Both the position numbers and the translations under genes were made by a program. Below the pieces are notes generated by a model, which was not told where the DNA came from, did not search any database, and was given only the letters and a program-made list of their open reading frames with translations. Positions 54,854 through 62,711 of a DNA stretch of 64,000 nt are shown in pieces; within the stretch, counting starts at the first letter, position 1; the number at the start of each line of letters is the position of its first letter. The stretch comes from an uncultured Methanoregula sp. (GTDB lineage: Archaea; Halobacteriota; Methanomicrobia; Methanomicrobiales; Methanospirillaceae), in the NCBI RefSeq assembly GCF_963662735.1, contig NZ_OY759744.1, forward strand, positions 1,220,153 to 1,284,152, read 5' to 3'.

Positions 54854-56022
54854 GCCTTCTCCATTGCTTTGAGGTTGACCTGCCCGGAAATTTCCTCTTT
54901 CACCTTAGATGTTCTCTTGGTGCAGAGTTTCTCCTTGATCCGCTTGAACAGGTCAGTCTCTGTTCCCTTTACGCGGATACCGGTCCTGTTCAGGATGATG
55001 ATATCCTCGCCGGGACATGCATTGACGCAGGCACCGCACAGGATACAGTAATCCTTGTTGACGGCGATGGTGGCTTCGATTTCATGTTTCATCTCGGCAG
55101 CAGGCCTTGCGGACGGGAGATAAATTGCGTTTGCCGGGCAGATCTCGGCACAGGTAGAGCAGCCGCCGGGGCACTTCTCCGCGTGGAACTCGATATCTCC
55201 TTCAAAAATCTTCTCAACCGTGATTGCCTCGGTCGGGCAGTTCTTTGAACACCAGGTGCACGTACAACAGTTGTCCTGGATGATGCTGACCTTTCCGTCG
55301 ACTTTATCGGAGATGATCTCGCGCTCGACCGTGATGCACTCCTCGGGGCAGGCTTCAACGCACACCTTGCAGGCATCACATTTCGTCTCGTCCCAAATTA
55401 CATCGCCTTCGACTTTACCGGTTTCAGCGGTAAATTCCTTGTGCTTCACCACGATTGCGGGGCAGAGAGCACCACAGAGGCCACACAGGGAACACTTTTC
55501 CTTGTCGACAGTAAAAGTCGTCTTCTTTTTCATTGCGGCTGCTTTGGGCTTTGCGCCTGCAACCGGTCCCTTGTAGGTTCCCTCGTAGGCAGGAACATTG
55601 CGATCAATAGCGTCACGGGGGCAGACCTCTTCACAGATCGTGCATTTGACGCATTTCTCGTCATTGATCTCCGCCTTCATATCATATTGCGGGAACCCTT
55701 CCTTCTCAAGGATAGGGAGTCTTTCCTGTCCGTCCACCTTCAATGTCAGCGCATTGAACGGGCACATGATGACGCAGACACCACAATATGAACACTTGGT
55801 TTCGTCTACATCAATAGGAGCAGCGTAATTGATGGCGCCACGCCTTGCCGCACCGACAAGCCCGAGAACGATCGCATCCTCGGGGCATGCCTCGACACAT
55901 ATACCGCATCCCGTGCAGGTTTCTGCATTGAGAATAAGGTTGTTAACGCTCTGAAGGAGTCTCTGCTCCATCACGACGTTAACTCCATCCTTCTTTTTAG
56001 AATACTTTGGAAACAATGCCAT
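54850..56022 (-). CDS. fwdF: Polyferredoxin of formylmethanofuran dehydrogenase
   Basis: 390 aa with eight CxxCxxC-type motifs (e.g. CTGCGICVEACP, CSYCGVCVIMCP, CVKCTICEEVCP, CSLCGLCGALCP, CDACKVCVEACP, CCTCTWCSKNCP, CPGGCSTCAEICP, CILCGACVNACP). This count fits FwdF, which wires FwdB to the Hdr module. Its place between fwdG and hdrC supports a Hdr-Fwd electron bridge. Confidence 0.92.
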   Translation of the reverse strand: MALFPKYSKKKDGVNVVMEQRLLQSVNNLILNAETCTGCGICVEACPEDAIVLGLVGAARRGAINYAAPIDVDETKCSYCGVCVIMCPFNALTLKVDGQERLPILEKEGFPQYDMKAEINDEKCVKCTICEEVCPRDAIDRNVPAYEGTYKGPVAGAKPKAAAMKKKTTFTVDKEKCSLCGLCGALCPAIVVKHKEFTAETGKVEGDVIWDETKCDACKVCVEACPEECITVEREIISDKVDGKVSIIQDNCCTCTWCSKNCPTEAITVEKIFEGDIEFHAEKCPGGCSTCAEICPANAIYLPSARPAAEMKHEIEATIAVNKDYCILCGACVNACPGEDIIILNRTGIRVKGTETDLFKRIKEKLCTKRTSKVKEEISGQVNLKAMEKA

Positions 56023-56045
56023 GAATTAACCCTCACGCGGTTCTT

Positions 56046-56312
56046 TTATTGTACCTTTGCCGCTGACCTGGATTCCCAGGGGCCTGCAAGTCTGATAACA
56101 TCGTATGGGCATGCCTGGACGCAAACGCCGCACCCGGCGCAGAGTTCACCCTTGAAGTCGAGGATGATGGATTTTCCATCCTTGACCCTGTAGATTTTTT
56201 CCTTTGATGCAGGTTCTACAGTGTGAAGCTCTAATGCGTCTACAGGGCATGCAACCACACAATTGTTACAGCCAGTACAACGTTCCATGTTTATGTGCAC
56301 TGCAAATGCCAT
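56046..56312 (-). CDS. fwdG: Ferredoxin-type subunit of formylmethanofuran dehydrogenase
   Basis: 88 aa from the ATG at 56312 (GTGA nearby). Two [4Fe-4S] motifs: CTGCNNCVVACPVDALEL and CAGCGVCVQACPYDVIRL. First gene of the fwd/hdr operon. The symbol rests on context; it could also be called FwdF2 or a generic ferredoxin. Confidence 0.85.
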   Translation of the reverse strand: MAFAVHINMERCTGCNNCVVACPVDALELHTVEPASKEKIYRVKDGKSIILDFKGELCAGCGVCVQACPYDVIRLAGPWESRSAAKVQ

Positions 56313-56575
56313 ATTTTCACGCACCAGCTATGATCGATTCTAAAAATCGACTAACAAAAAGTGGTAGAAGAATGTAGATAAATGTTCTGAAATTTACCGT
56401 AAAAATCGGGCAATTTATTGAAGTTTTTTAATTTTAGTTTATATACTGTTTATAAATATTAATCATATCTGCTGTACTTTTTTTACGGTTTTTCATGCGC
56501 TCTAAACTCTGGAATCAAATTAGAAAATTTATTCAACCCCCATCATGGTACCTTTGTAGTACCGGAGGTTATCAT
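56313..56575. promoter_or_regulatory. Divergent promoters of fwd/hdr operon and ftr
   Basis: AT-rich 263 bases. TTTATATACTG and TTTATAAATATT around 56437-56461 give TATA elements on both strands; GAAAATTTATTC near 56524 is a nearer one for ftr. A hairpin TCGATT-CTAAA-AATCGA (56334-56350) lies in the fwdG leader. GGTAC-N7-GTACC (56547-56563) ends directly at the ftr ribosome binding site GGAGGT (56564-56569). Confidence 0.5.
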
Positions 56576-57460
56576 ATGGAAATCAACGGCGTTACAATCG
56601 ACGATACTTATGCAGAGGCATTCCCTACCTGGGTTTGCCGCATTATCATTACTGCAGTTACGAAGGAATGGGCAAAGAAAGCAGCAACCGAGGCAACCGG
56701 GTTTGCCACATCCGCAATCGGCTGCCCCTGTGAAGCAGGCATCGAAGGGTATGTCCCGGCAAGCGAGACTCCCGATGGAAGACCGGGTGTTGCAATCCTG
56801 ATATGTGCGAGCAAGAAAAAGCTTAAGGAACAGGTTGTCGAGCGCCTTGCCGAGTGCGTCCTGACTGCACCAACCACGGCCGTTTTCAATGGTATTACCA
56901 CTGCTGAAGAAAAGATCCCGGTCAAGCTTCATTTCTTCGGTGACGGTTACGAATACCAGAAAGAGGTTGGCGGACGGAAGTGCTGGGTCATCCCGATCAT
57001 GAACGGCGAGTATGTCGGCGAAGAAGAATTCGGCATTGTCAAGGGAGTAGCCGGTGGAAATTTCTTCATCATGGGAGAGAACCAGATGGCGGCTCTCATG
57101 GGTGCCGAGGCTGCAGTCGAGGCAATCGATGCCGTGCCCGGAGTCATCACCAGCTTCCCCGGGGGTATTGTTGCAAGCGGCTCCAAGGTTGGCAGCCTGA
57201 AGTACAAATTCATGCCTGCGTCGACCAATGAAAAGTACTGTCCGACCCTTCGCGAGAAAGTGCCTGATACTAAGATTCCCGCAGGTGTCAAGTCGGTGTA
57301 CGAAATTGTCATTGATGGTATCGATGAAAAGTCTGTGGCAGCAGCGATGGCAGCCGGTGTCAGGGCCGCAGTTACCGTGCCCGGTGTAAAATTCATATCT
57401 GCCGGTAACTTTGGCGGTACGCTCGGCCCCTTCAAGCTCGACCTCCACAAGGTCCTCTAA
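56576..57460 (+). CDS. ftr: Formylmethanofuran-tetrahydromethanopterin formyltransferase
   Basis: 294 aa from the ATG at 56576, seven bases after GGAGGT; upstream in-frame starts are in the promoter. Transfers formyl from formyl-methanofuran to H4MPT. Conserved [38 protein letters not shown] and the C-terminal [18 protein letters not shown] identify it. Divergent from the fwd operon whose product it uses. A T-run after the stop is a likely terminator. Confidence 0.96.
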   Translation: MEINGVTIDDTYAEAFPTWVCRIIITAVTKEWAKKAATEATGFATSAIGCPCEAGIEGYVPASETPDGRPGVAILICASKKKLKEQVVERLAECVLTAPTTAVFNGITTAEEKIPVKLHFFGDGYEYQKEVGGRKCWVIPIMNGEYVGEEEFGIVKGVAGGNFFIMGENQMAALMGAEAAVEAIDAVPGVITSFPGGIVASGSKVGSLKYKFMPASTNEKYCPTLREKVPDTKIPAGVKSVYEIVIDGIDEKSVAAAMAAGVRAAVTVPGVKFISAGNFGGTLGPFKLDLHKVL

Positions 57461-57495
57461 CTTTTTTTGTGAAAAAATTTCTGCGGTTATCGATC

Positions 57496-57507
57496 TCTAT
57501 AAATATT
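57496..57507 (+). promoter_or_regulatory. Promoter of the marker/aks gene cluster
   Basis: TCTATAAATATT is a good TATA box about 30 bp after the ftr T-rich terminator. Initiation near 57528 would give a leader of about 20 bases to the next gene, so the cluster from 57549 is a separate unit. Confidence 0.6.
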
Positions 57508-57548
57508 TTATTGCCGATTATTTTGTTAACGAAAATTTCGGCGATAAC

Positions 57549-58505
57549 ATGATCACTCTTACTCCAGACGACGTGAAGCAGCGTTTTGGTCCGCTCTTCG
57601 CCCAGAAATTTCTTGTTATGGTGGACGAACAGGCCGGCATGGCGGAGATCCTTGAACAGTGCAAGGCTCGTGGCCCCATTGAATGGGATGCAATGAACCG
57701 GCGCCGGGCCGGTGGTGCAGTAAGCGGGGTTGAAGTGGAAGGAACGACCATGACGATCCATGCCCTTCTGGGGAAACATCCCGTCAATTTTGGTGCAGCA
57801 GCGGGTTCGATCGGAGGCCAGGCTCTCGAATCGGTCGAAGTATCGGGTGATGAAGTAATCACCACATGGTCCGGCATTGCCGGGGCCGGTGTCGGAATCG
57901 CAGCCTGTCTTCCGCAGGCCCCCGGAGTGCTCCGGGCGGAATACCCTTCAGAAGATGACCTGAAGGTTGGTGGTGCCCGTACCAACCATGTCAGGATCAT
58001 TACCCCCAAATATGAGAAACTCTGTATCGGCATTGATGATACCGATACGAAGACCGAAGGGGCAACCTGGGTGATGGCATTGAAATGTGCCGGGGCATGT
58101 GCCATCGAAGGGGTGGAGTTTTTGAATATGCGATTGGTCCAGCTCAACCCTGAAGTTCCCAATAAAACAACCAATTGTGTCGGCTCCGCCCTGAATTTTG
58201 CAGTAAAGCCGGGGAAAGTCGAAGAACTGTTGGAATTTGTACGGATCTTTGTGGAACAGAATACGTTCTCCCGGGATACCGGTATTGCCGTATACAGGGG
58301 GCTTGCCAGTCCTGTGGAATCTCCTGCGCATAAGTGGGTGAAGACCGAGATCCTGACTATTGAACAGGCAGAACGGGAAGCAAAGACCCTCGGGATCACG
58401 TTCATCGATCACAATGGCCGCAAAGGGCGTATCGGTGCCCTGGGAGCTGTGCTTTGGGGCAATAAAGGAATCGAAGCAGCGGGGCTTTATGGCGAACATC
58501 TCTGA
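57549..58505 (+). CDS. DUF1743/TiaS-like methanogenesis marker protein (paralogue 1)
   Basis: 318 aa from the ATG at 57549. The central CIGIDDTDTKTEGATWVMAL resembles the IGIDDTDS block of TiaS-type ATP-dependent enzymes (tRNA agmatidine synthesis). The N-terminal 130 residues are shared with the next gene (GGAVSGVEVEG; GSIGGQALESVEVSGDEVIT). Probably one of the methanogenesis marker proteins (marker 11 or its partner); exact identity unsure. Function unknown; co-transcription with the aks genes and proximity to ftr suggest cofactor or MCR-related work. Overlaps the next gene by 17 bases. Confidence 0.75.
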   Translation: MITLTPDDVKQRFGPLFAQKFLVMVDEQAGMAEILEQCKARGPIEWDAMNRRRAGGAVSGVEVEGTTMTIHALLGKHPVNFGAAAGSIGGQALESVEVSGDEVITTWSGIAGAGVGIAACLPQAPGVLRAEYPSEDDLKVGGARTNHVRIITPKYEKLCIGIDDTDTKTEGATWVMALKCAGACAIEGVEFLNMRLVQLNPEVPNKTTNCVGSALNFAVKPGKVEELLEFVRIFVEQNTFSRDTGIAVYRGLASPVESPAHKWVKTEILTIEQAEREAKTLGITFIDHNGRKGRIGALGAVLWGNKGIEAAGLYGEHL

Positions 58506-59385
58506 ACCGTACGTTATCCACTATCCCAAAATCATCGCAGTAGCTGACGAATCCGGAAAAAACGTGGAACTGGTGGAATTTTTTGAATGTGTCGGCGGGG
58601 CCATGTGGACGCAGCATCACTATGCCAAGAGCCCGATCGTAAAGGATGTCCGTTGTGTGGGATCAACCACGCGGTACAGGATCAGTCCCGGTTCGGTGAA
58701 CCTTGCCCTGGAAGGATCGCGTTTCCCGGCCGGTATATCAGCATGCACCGTTGATTCCGATGAAATTGCGGTTACCTATATTGGTATGGGCGGGGGTGGC
58801 GTTGGGGCTGCAGCCTGCCGGTCGGATGCAAAGGGAGTGCTGCGGAGCCGGAGTGACCCGGCCGGGGGAGGTAAAATTGCCGGTGCTACTATCTGGCTTC
58901 CCCGCATGCAGCGGGTACTTATCGGCGTTGATGATACCGATACCCCGGAAGAAGGAGCAACCTGGACTCTCGTTCATAATATCGCCAAAGCGGTGGAAGA
59001 CAAACATTGTGTATACCTCTCGCATACTATTGTCCAGCTTTACCCGGTTCCTTACAGGACCAAGAACTGCGTGGGTCTAGTCGCCGAGTTTGCAACGAAC
59101 GATGTCAGGAACCTGGTCGGGCGTTTCCATGCCCTTCTGGAACAATACACGCTTTCAAAGAAGACCGGCATGGCGGTGTATACCGGGTTTGCCCCGTCAG
59201 AGGAATTGCTTGCGTTTGGCAGGAAAGTCAAACGCGGAGAGGTCGAACCCGGTCTTCTTGAATCCCTCCGGGATGACCACCTGGAGATAATCATGAATGG
59301 CCGGGGGATCATCGGGGCTGTTGCAGCCATCCCGTTTTATACGAATTACCAGGAGGCTTTGGAGTTATGCACTGGAAAGATCTGA
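58489..59385 (+). CDS. DUF1743/TiaS-like methanogenesis marker protein (paralogue 2)
   Basis: 298 aa. VLIGVDDTDTPEEGATWTLV repeats the DDTD block of the preceding gene, and TIVQLYPVPYRTKNCVGLVA matches its MRLVQLNPEVPNKTTNCVGS, so the two are tandem paralogues. FYTNYQEALELCTGKI ends the protein. Likely methanogenesis marker protein 11 or the related DUF1743 protein; I cannot tell which. Overlaps both neighbours (17 and 19 bases), indicating one translationally coupled unit. Confidence 0.75.
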   Translation: MANISEPYVIHYPKIIAVADESGKNVELVEFFECVGGAMWTQHHYAKSPIVKDVRCVGSTTRYRISPGSVNLALEGSRFPAGISACTVDSDEIAVTYIGMGGGGVGAAACRSDAKGVLRSRSDPAGGGKIAGATIWLPRMQRVLIGVDDTDTPEEGATWTLVHNIAKAVEDKHCVYLSHTIVQLYPVPYRTKNCVGLVAEFATNDVRNLVGRFHALLEQYTLSKKTGMAVYTGFAPSEELLAFGRKVKRGEVEPGLLESLRDDHLEIIMNGRGIIGAVAAIPFYTNYQEALELCTGKI

Positions 59386-60335
59386 AAGCCGAATTGCTTG
59401 CCGTTGGATCTGCACACCTTACCGGAGAGCTCGCTGACGAGTATATTGCCCGGTCTGCAGCCGGCCCGGGAGCCGGGGGCGCTGGCTCTGTCTTCTTTGC
59501 CGTGGGTACCCACCGGGTCAAGTTCGGATTGAATCCAAAGAGCAGCATTGAGATAGTCCACCGGGGAGGGGGCATCGCTGATGTATATTATGGGGAAAAC
59601 CTGATTTCCGGCAAGCTTCTTCAGCCAGGATGCCACTGCCCTGACCAGGCGTTCATCACAGTTACGGGGAGCTGCATATTCAGGTGCCGCTATTGCCCCG
59701 TTCCCCTGCAGGGAGGCAAACGCAAGACTATCGATGAGATCATGAACATGGTCGAATCGGTACGTCACCGGATCAGTGCCATCTCCCTCACAAGTGGCGT
59801 CCTCTCCAGCATAGATGAGGAGGAGGATTATGTGCTCGATGTGGTCAAGCATCTCCGGTTTTTCGATCTTCCCATCGGTGTCTCGATATATCCGACTGAC
59901 CAGACGCCCGACCGGCTCAAAAAGCTTGGTGTGACCGAGGTGAAATTCAACCTGGAAGCCGCAACGCCGGAACTTTTCGCAACAATGTGCCCGGGACTGG
60001 ATTATGATCAGATCTGGCGGGCTCTCGACCGATCTGTTCAGTTGTTCGGTCGGGGTCGTGTCTTCTCCAATGTCCTGGTTGGTCTCGGGGAAACCGATGA
60101 AGACCTGGAGAATTGCATCCGGAAACTTACTGATCATGGTGTTATACCGGTACTCCGGCCACTTAACCCGGTAGCTGGCATGACTGGCTCCCTGCGCCCA
60201 TCCGCAGACCGGTTGAACCGGGTCTTCGGCATGCACGAACGGGCCCTTGCCGAAGCGAAACTCGATGCACGGGGCGCACTCACCATGTGTACGAACTGTG
60301 CAGGCTGCGATCTGGTGCCCGGGAGGGATGAATGA
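59367..60335 (+). CDS. Radical SAM protein of the marker/aks cluster
   Basis: 322 aa. ITVTGSCIFRCRYCPVPLQG has the CxxxCxxC cluster of radical SAM enzymes; GVSIYPTDQTPDRLKKLGVT and FSNVLVGLGETDEDLENCIR are biotin-synthase/HemN-like barrel segments. Residues 1-95 are an extra N-terminal domain (HRVKFGLNPKSSIEIV). The C-terminal CTNCAGC may hold a second cluster. It is not Mmp10, which has a different N-terminus. Function unknown; context suggests coenzyme B or MCR-associated chemistry. Confidence 0.78.
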   Translation: MHWKDLKAELLAVGSAHLTGELADEYIARSAAGPGAGGAGSVFFAVGTHRVKFGLNPKSSIEIVHRGGGIADVYYGENLISGKLLQPGCHCPDQAFITVTGSCIFRCRYCPVPLQGGKRKTIDEIMNMVESVRHRISAISLTSGVLSSIDEEEDYVLDVVKHLRFFDLPIGVSIYPTDQTPDRLKKLGVTEVKFNLEAATPELFATMCPGLDYDQIWRALDRSVQLFGRGRVFSNVLVGLGETDEDLENCIRKLTDHGVIPVLRPLNPVAGMTGSLRPSADRLNRVFGMHERALAEAKLDARGALTMCTNCAGCDLVPGRDE

Positions 60336-61603
60336 AAGGTATTGAGGCCCTCACTGACGCTCTTTGCCGGTACACCGACCGTCAGTATACGATCCCCGGG
60401 TTCCCGGTCACGGATCTCGGTCAGCTGACCGGTGCTGAGATGGTGATCAACGAAAAGACCGCTCTCGAATATGCACTGGGAGACTCGTTGTCCGGCAGGA
60501 GAGCGGCGGTTATTATCAAGAATGTGGGCGTCAATGCCTGTGCCGATCCTCTTCTCCAGGCAGCGGCCCAGGGACTTGTTGCGGGAGTCGTACTTGTTGC
60601 AGGTGACGATCCCGATGCGGCAGGATCGCAGACCGCCCAGGACTCCCGGTATTACGGAGAACTTGCTGAACTCCCGGTTATTGAACCGGACGAGACAACC
60701 TGTTATGCCGGCGTAGAAACGGCACTCCGGGCCTCGGAACAATTTTCCCGTGTTGCCATGCTCCGCCTTACGCCGACCCTTCTTGATGCGGATGTCCATG
60801 CGGATATCATCCCGAGGCAGGACCAGAAAGGGCGCCTCTCTCCGCGGACCTGGACGATGAACGGACGGGTGACTGCAGCCGAGGAGCTTTACCGGACAAT
60901 GTTTGACTGGTCTGACCATTCGCCCCTGAACCGGTGGGATGGTGAACCGCTGGGTGCCGGTCCGGCACTAGGGGGTTCCCGGGTCATAACCGTTCACCCC
61001 CTGCCTGCCCGGGCAGCTCATATGAGCGAGGTTCGTGAGTTTGGGAGGACATTTGTCCGTGATCATCGCGGGCTCCAGCCGCCGGTGCCCCAGAAAAGGC
61101 CGCAGGCAATGGAAGACCGGGGATTTTACCGGACGTTTTGCTCCGATTGTCCATTCAAAGGTATGATGGACATCCTGAAAAACCGGGATATGAAGATGAT
61201 CTGCGATGCAGGATGCTCGGTTCTGGGAATGACCCCCCCGTATGAACTGGGTATTGCAAGTTACGGCATGGGTTCGAGTATAGCGGTAGCAGCGCGAAGT
61301 ACCGGTGTTGCCCTCATCGGGGATTATGCGATCCTGCACTCCGGTCTCAACGCCCTGATCGATGTGTATGAGAAGGAACTCCCGCTCTTATGCATCGTTA
61401 TGAAGAACAACTGTACGGCGATGACCGGTAAGCAGTCTACCTACAAAATTCTCCCCTATCTTGCATGGGCTGATCCGGTTATCTGCAATGCCGGGGATGT
61501 AACGACGCTGGAAAAAGAGCTCGTGGTACGGGACAGGCCACGGACACTGATAGTTGAAGGAACCTGTCCTGAGGGATGCAGTCATGAAACCGTGGAATGT
61601 TGA
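60332..61603 (+). CDS. Thiamine diphosphate-dependent enzyme (IorA/decarboxylase-like)
   Basis: 423 aa. Residues ~1-150 are the pyrimidine-binding domain (INEKTALEYA holds the catalytic Glu). Residues ~270-420 are the diphosphate domain: MICDAGCSVLGMTPPYELGI, then GDYAILHSGLNALIDVYEKE ending in the KNNC after about 25 residues (the GD...N motif). A CSDCPFKG lies between. It is shorter than indolepyruvate:ferredoxin oxidoreductase alpha and lacks that protein's C-terminal ferredoxin domain, so a simple 2-oxoacid decarboxylase or a lone oxidoreductase half is possible. It overlaps aksA by 20 bases, which points to coenzyme B synthesis. Confidence 0.8.
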   Translation: MKGIEALTDALCRYTDRQYTIPGFPVTDLGQLTGAEMVINEKTALEYALGDSLSGRRAAVIIKNVGVNACADPLLQAAAQGLVAGVVLVAGDDPDAAGSQTAQDSRYYGELAELPVIEPDETTCYAGVETALRASEQFSRVAMLRLTPTLLDADVHADIIPRQDQKGRLSPRTWTMNGRVTAAEELYRTMFDWSDHSPLNRWDGEPLGAGPALGGSRVITVHPLPARAAHMSEVREFGRTFVRDHRGLQPPVPQKRPQAMEDRGFYRTFCSDCPFKGMMDILKNRDMKMICDAGCSVLGMTPPYELGIASYGMGSSIAVAARSTGVALIGDYAILHSGLNALIDVYEKELPLLCIVMKNNCTAMTGKQSTYKILPYLAWADPVICNAGDVTTLEKELVVRDRPRTLIVEGTCPEGCSHETVEC

Positions 61604-62711
61604 GATCTGCGATGTAACGCTGAGGGACGGTGAACAGACCCCGGGAGTCTCGTTCTCCTGCGAAGAAAAAGTGGATATTGCCCAGACCCTGGATGCCATT
61701 GGTGTCGAAGTCATTGAAGCCGGCTTCCCGGCAGTCTCCCCCAATGAGAAGCAGTGCGTAAAGACGATTGCAAACCTGGGACTCGATGCCCGTATCTGCG
61801 GTTTCTCACGGGCCCGCGAACCCGATATCCAGACGGCGATCGATTGCGATGTCGATATGGTGAGTATCTTTATTCCCACATCTGAACTCCATGTCCGGCT
61901 CAAGTTCAAAAAGCCCCGGGAACAGGTGCTCGAAGATTCCCTCAAAATGATTGACTTTGCCCGGGATCATGGTGTGCAGGTACGATTTGCTGCAGAAGAT
62001 GCCTCCCGGACCGATCTCCCCTTCCTCAAGGAAGTCTATCGCCGGGCTGCTGAACATGGAGCAGTATTGCTCAGTTTTGCAGATACCGTGGGATGCCTGA
62101 TACCGACCGAGATGCAGCGTATCATGACGGATCTCGTTGCTTCAGTTGATCGTCCCTTTTGCGCCCACTGCCACAACGACATGGGATGTGCTGTGGCAAA
62201 TACGCTCACCGCTGCAGAAGCCGGGGCATTCCAGCTTCATACTACGGTGAACGGGATCGGGGAGCGGTCGGGAAATGCATCGCTCGAGGAAGTACTGGTT
62301 GCCCTGAGGATGAAAGCAGGAATCGACCGGTACGATCTTTCCCAGCTGACGGCGTTGTCGCATAAGGTGGAGAAATACTCCGGAATTATGCTTCCCCGGA
62401 ACAAACCGGTTACCGGGGAACTGGCGTTTTCGCACGAAAGTGGCATCCATATCGCAGCGATCCTTGATGATCCGGCCACCTACGAATATTTCCCTCCCGA
62501 TATGGTTGGCGGCGAGCGCAGGTTCATTCTCGGCAAACACACCGGCAGGAAGGCGCTGGAGCATGTTGTGGCATCCCTCGGCTGCGAGCTTACCGAGAAG
62601 CAGATCTGCCGTGTACTCGATCTCGTCAAGGACCAGTCCGAGCATAAGTGCAGCATTACACCGGACATTCTGCGTGGCCTGATCCGGAAAGCAAAGGAGA
62701 CAAAAGAATGA
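61584..62711 (+). CDS. aksA: Homocitrate synthase-type enzyme of coenzyme B synthesis
   Basis: 375 aa from the ATG at 61584, with GAGG 9 bases upstream. LeuA-family condensing enzyme: VTLRDGEQTPGVSFSCEEKV (metal Asp), HCHNDMGCAVANTLTAAEAG and TTVNGIGERSGNASLEEVLV are the family's active-site blocks. AksA elongates 2-oxoglutarate with acetyl-CoA in three rounds to 2-oxosuberate. Leucine or isoleucine synthases share the motifs, but the following aksD/E genes support AksA. No C-terminal regulatory LeuA domain is present. Confidence 0.85.
   Translation: MKPWNVEICDVTLRDGEQTPGVSFSCEEKVDIAQTLDAIGVEVIEAGFPAVSPNEKQCVKTIANLGLDARICGFSRAREPDIQTAIDCDVDMVSIFIPTSELHVRLKFKKPREQVLEDSLKMIDFARDHGVQVRFAAEDASRTDLPFLKEVYRRAAEHGAVLLSFADTVGCLIPTEMQRIMTDLVASVDRPFCAHCHNDMGCAVANTLTAAEAGAFQLHTTVNGIGERSGNASLEEVLVALRMKAGIDRYDLSQLTALSHKVEKYSGIMLPRNKPVTGELAFSHESGIHIAAILDDPATYEYFPPDMVGGERRFILGKHTGRKALEHVVASLGCELTEKQICRVLDLVKDQSEHKCSITPDILRGLIRKAKETKE

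Noticed and set aside
59367..60335. Radical SAM protein as Mmp10 (McrA arginine methylase)
   Set aside because: Mmp10 has a distinctive Cys-rich N-terminus and is longer; this protein has a different N-terminal domain and biotin-synthase-like motifs.
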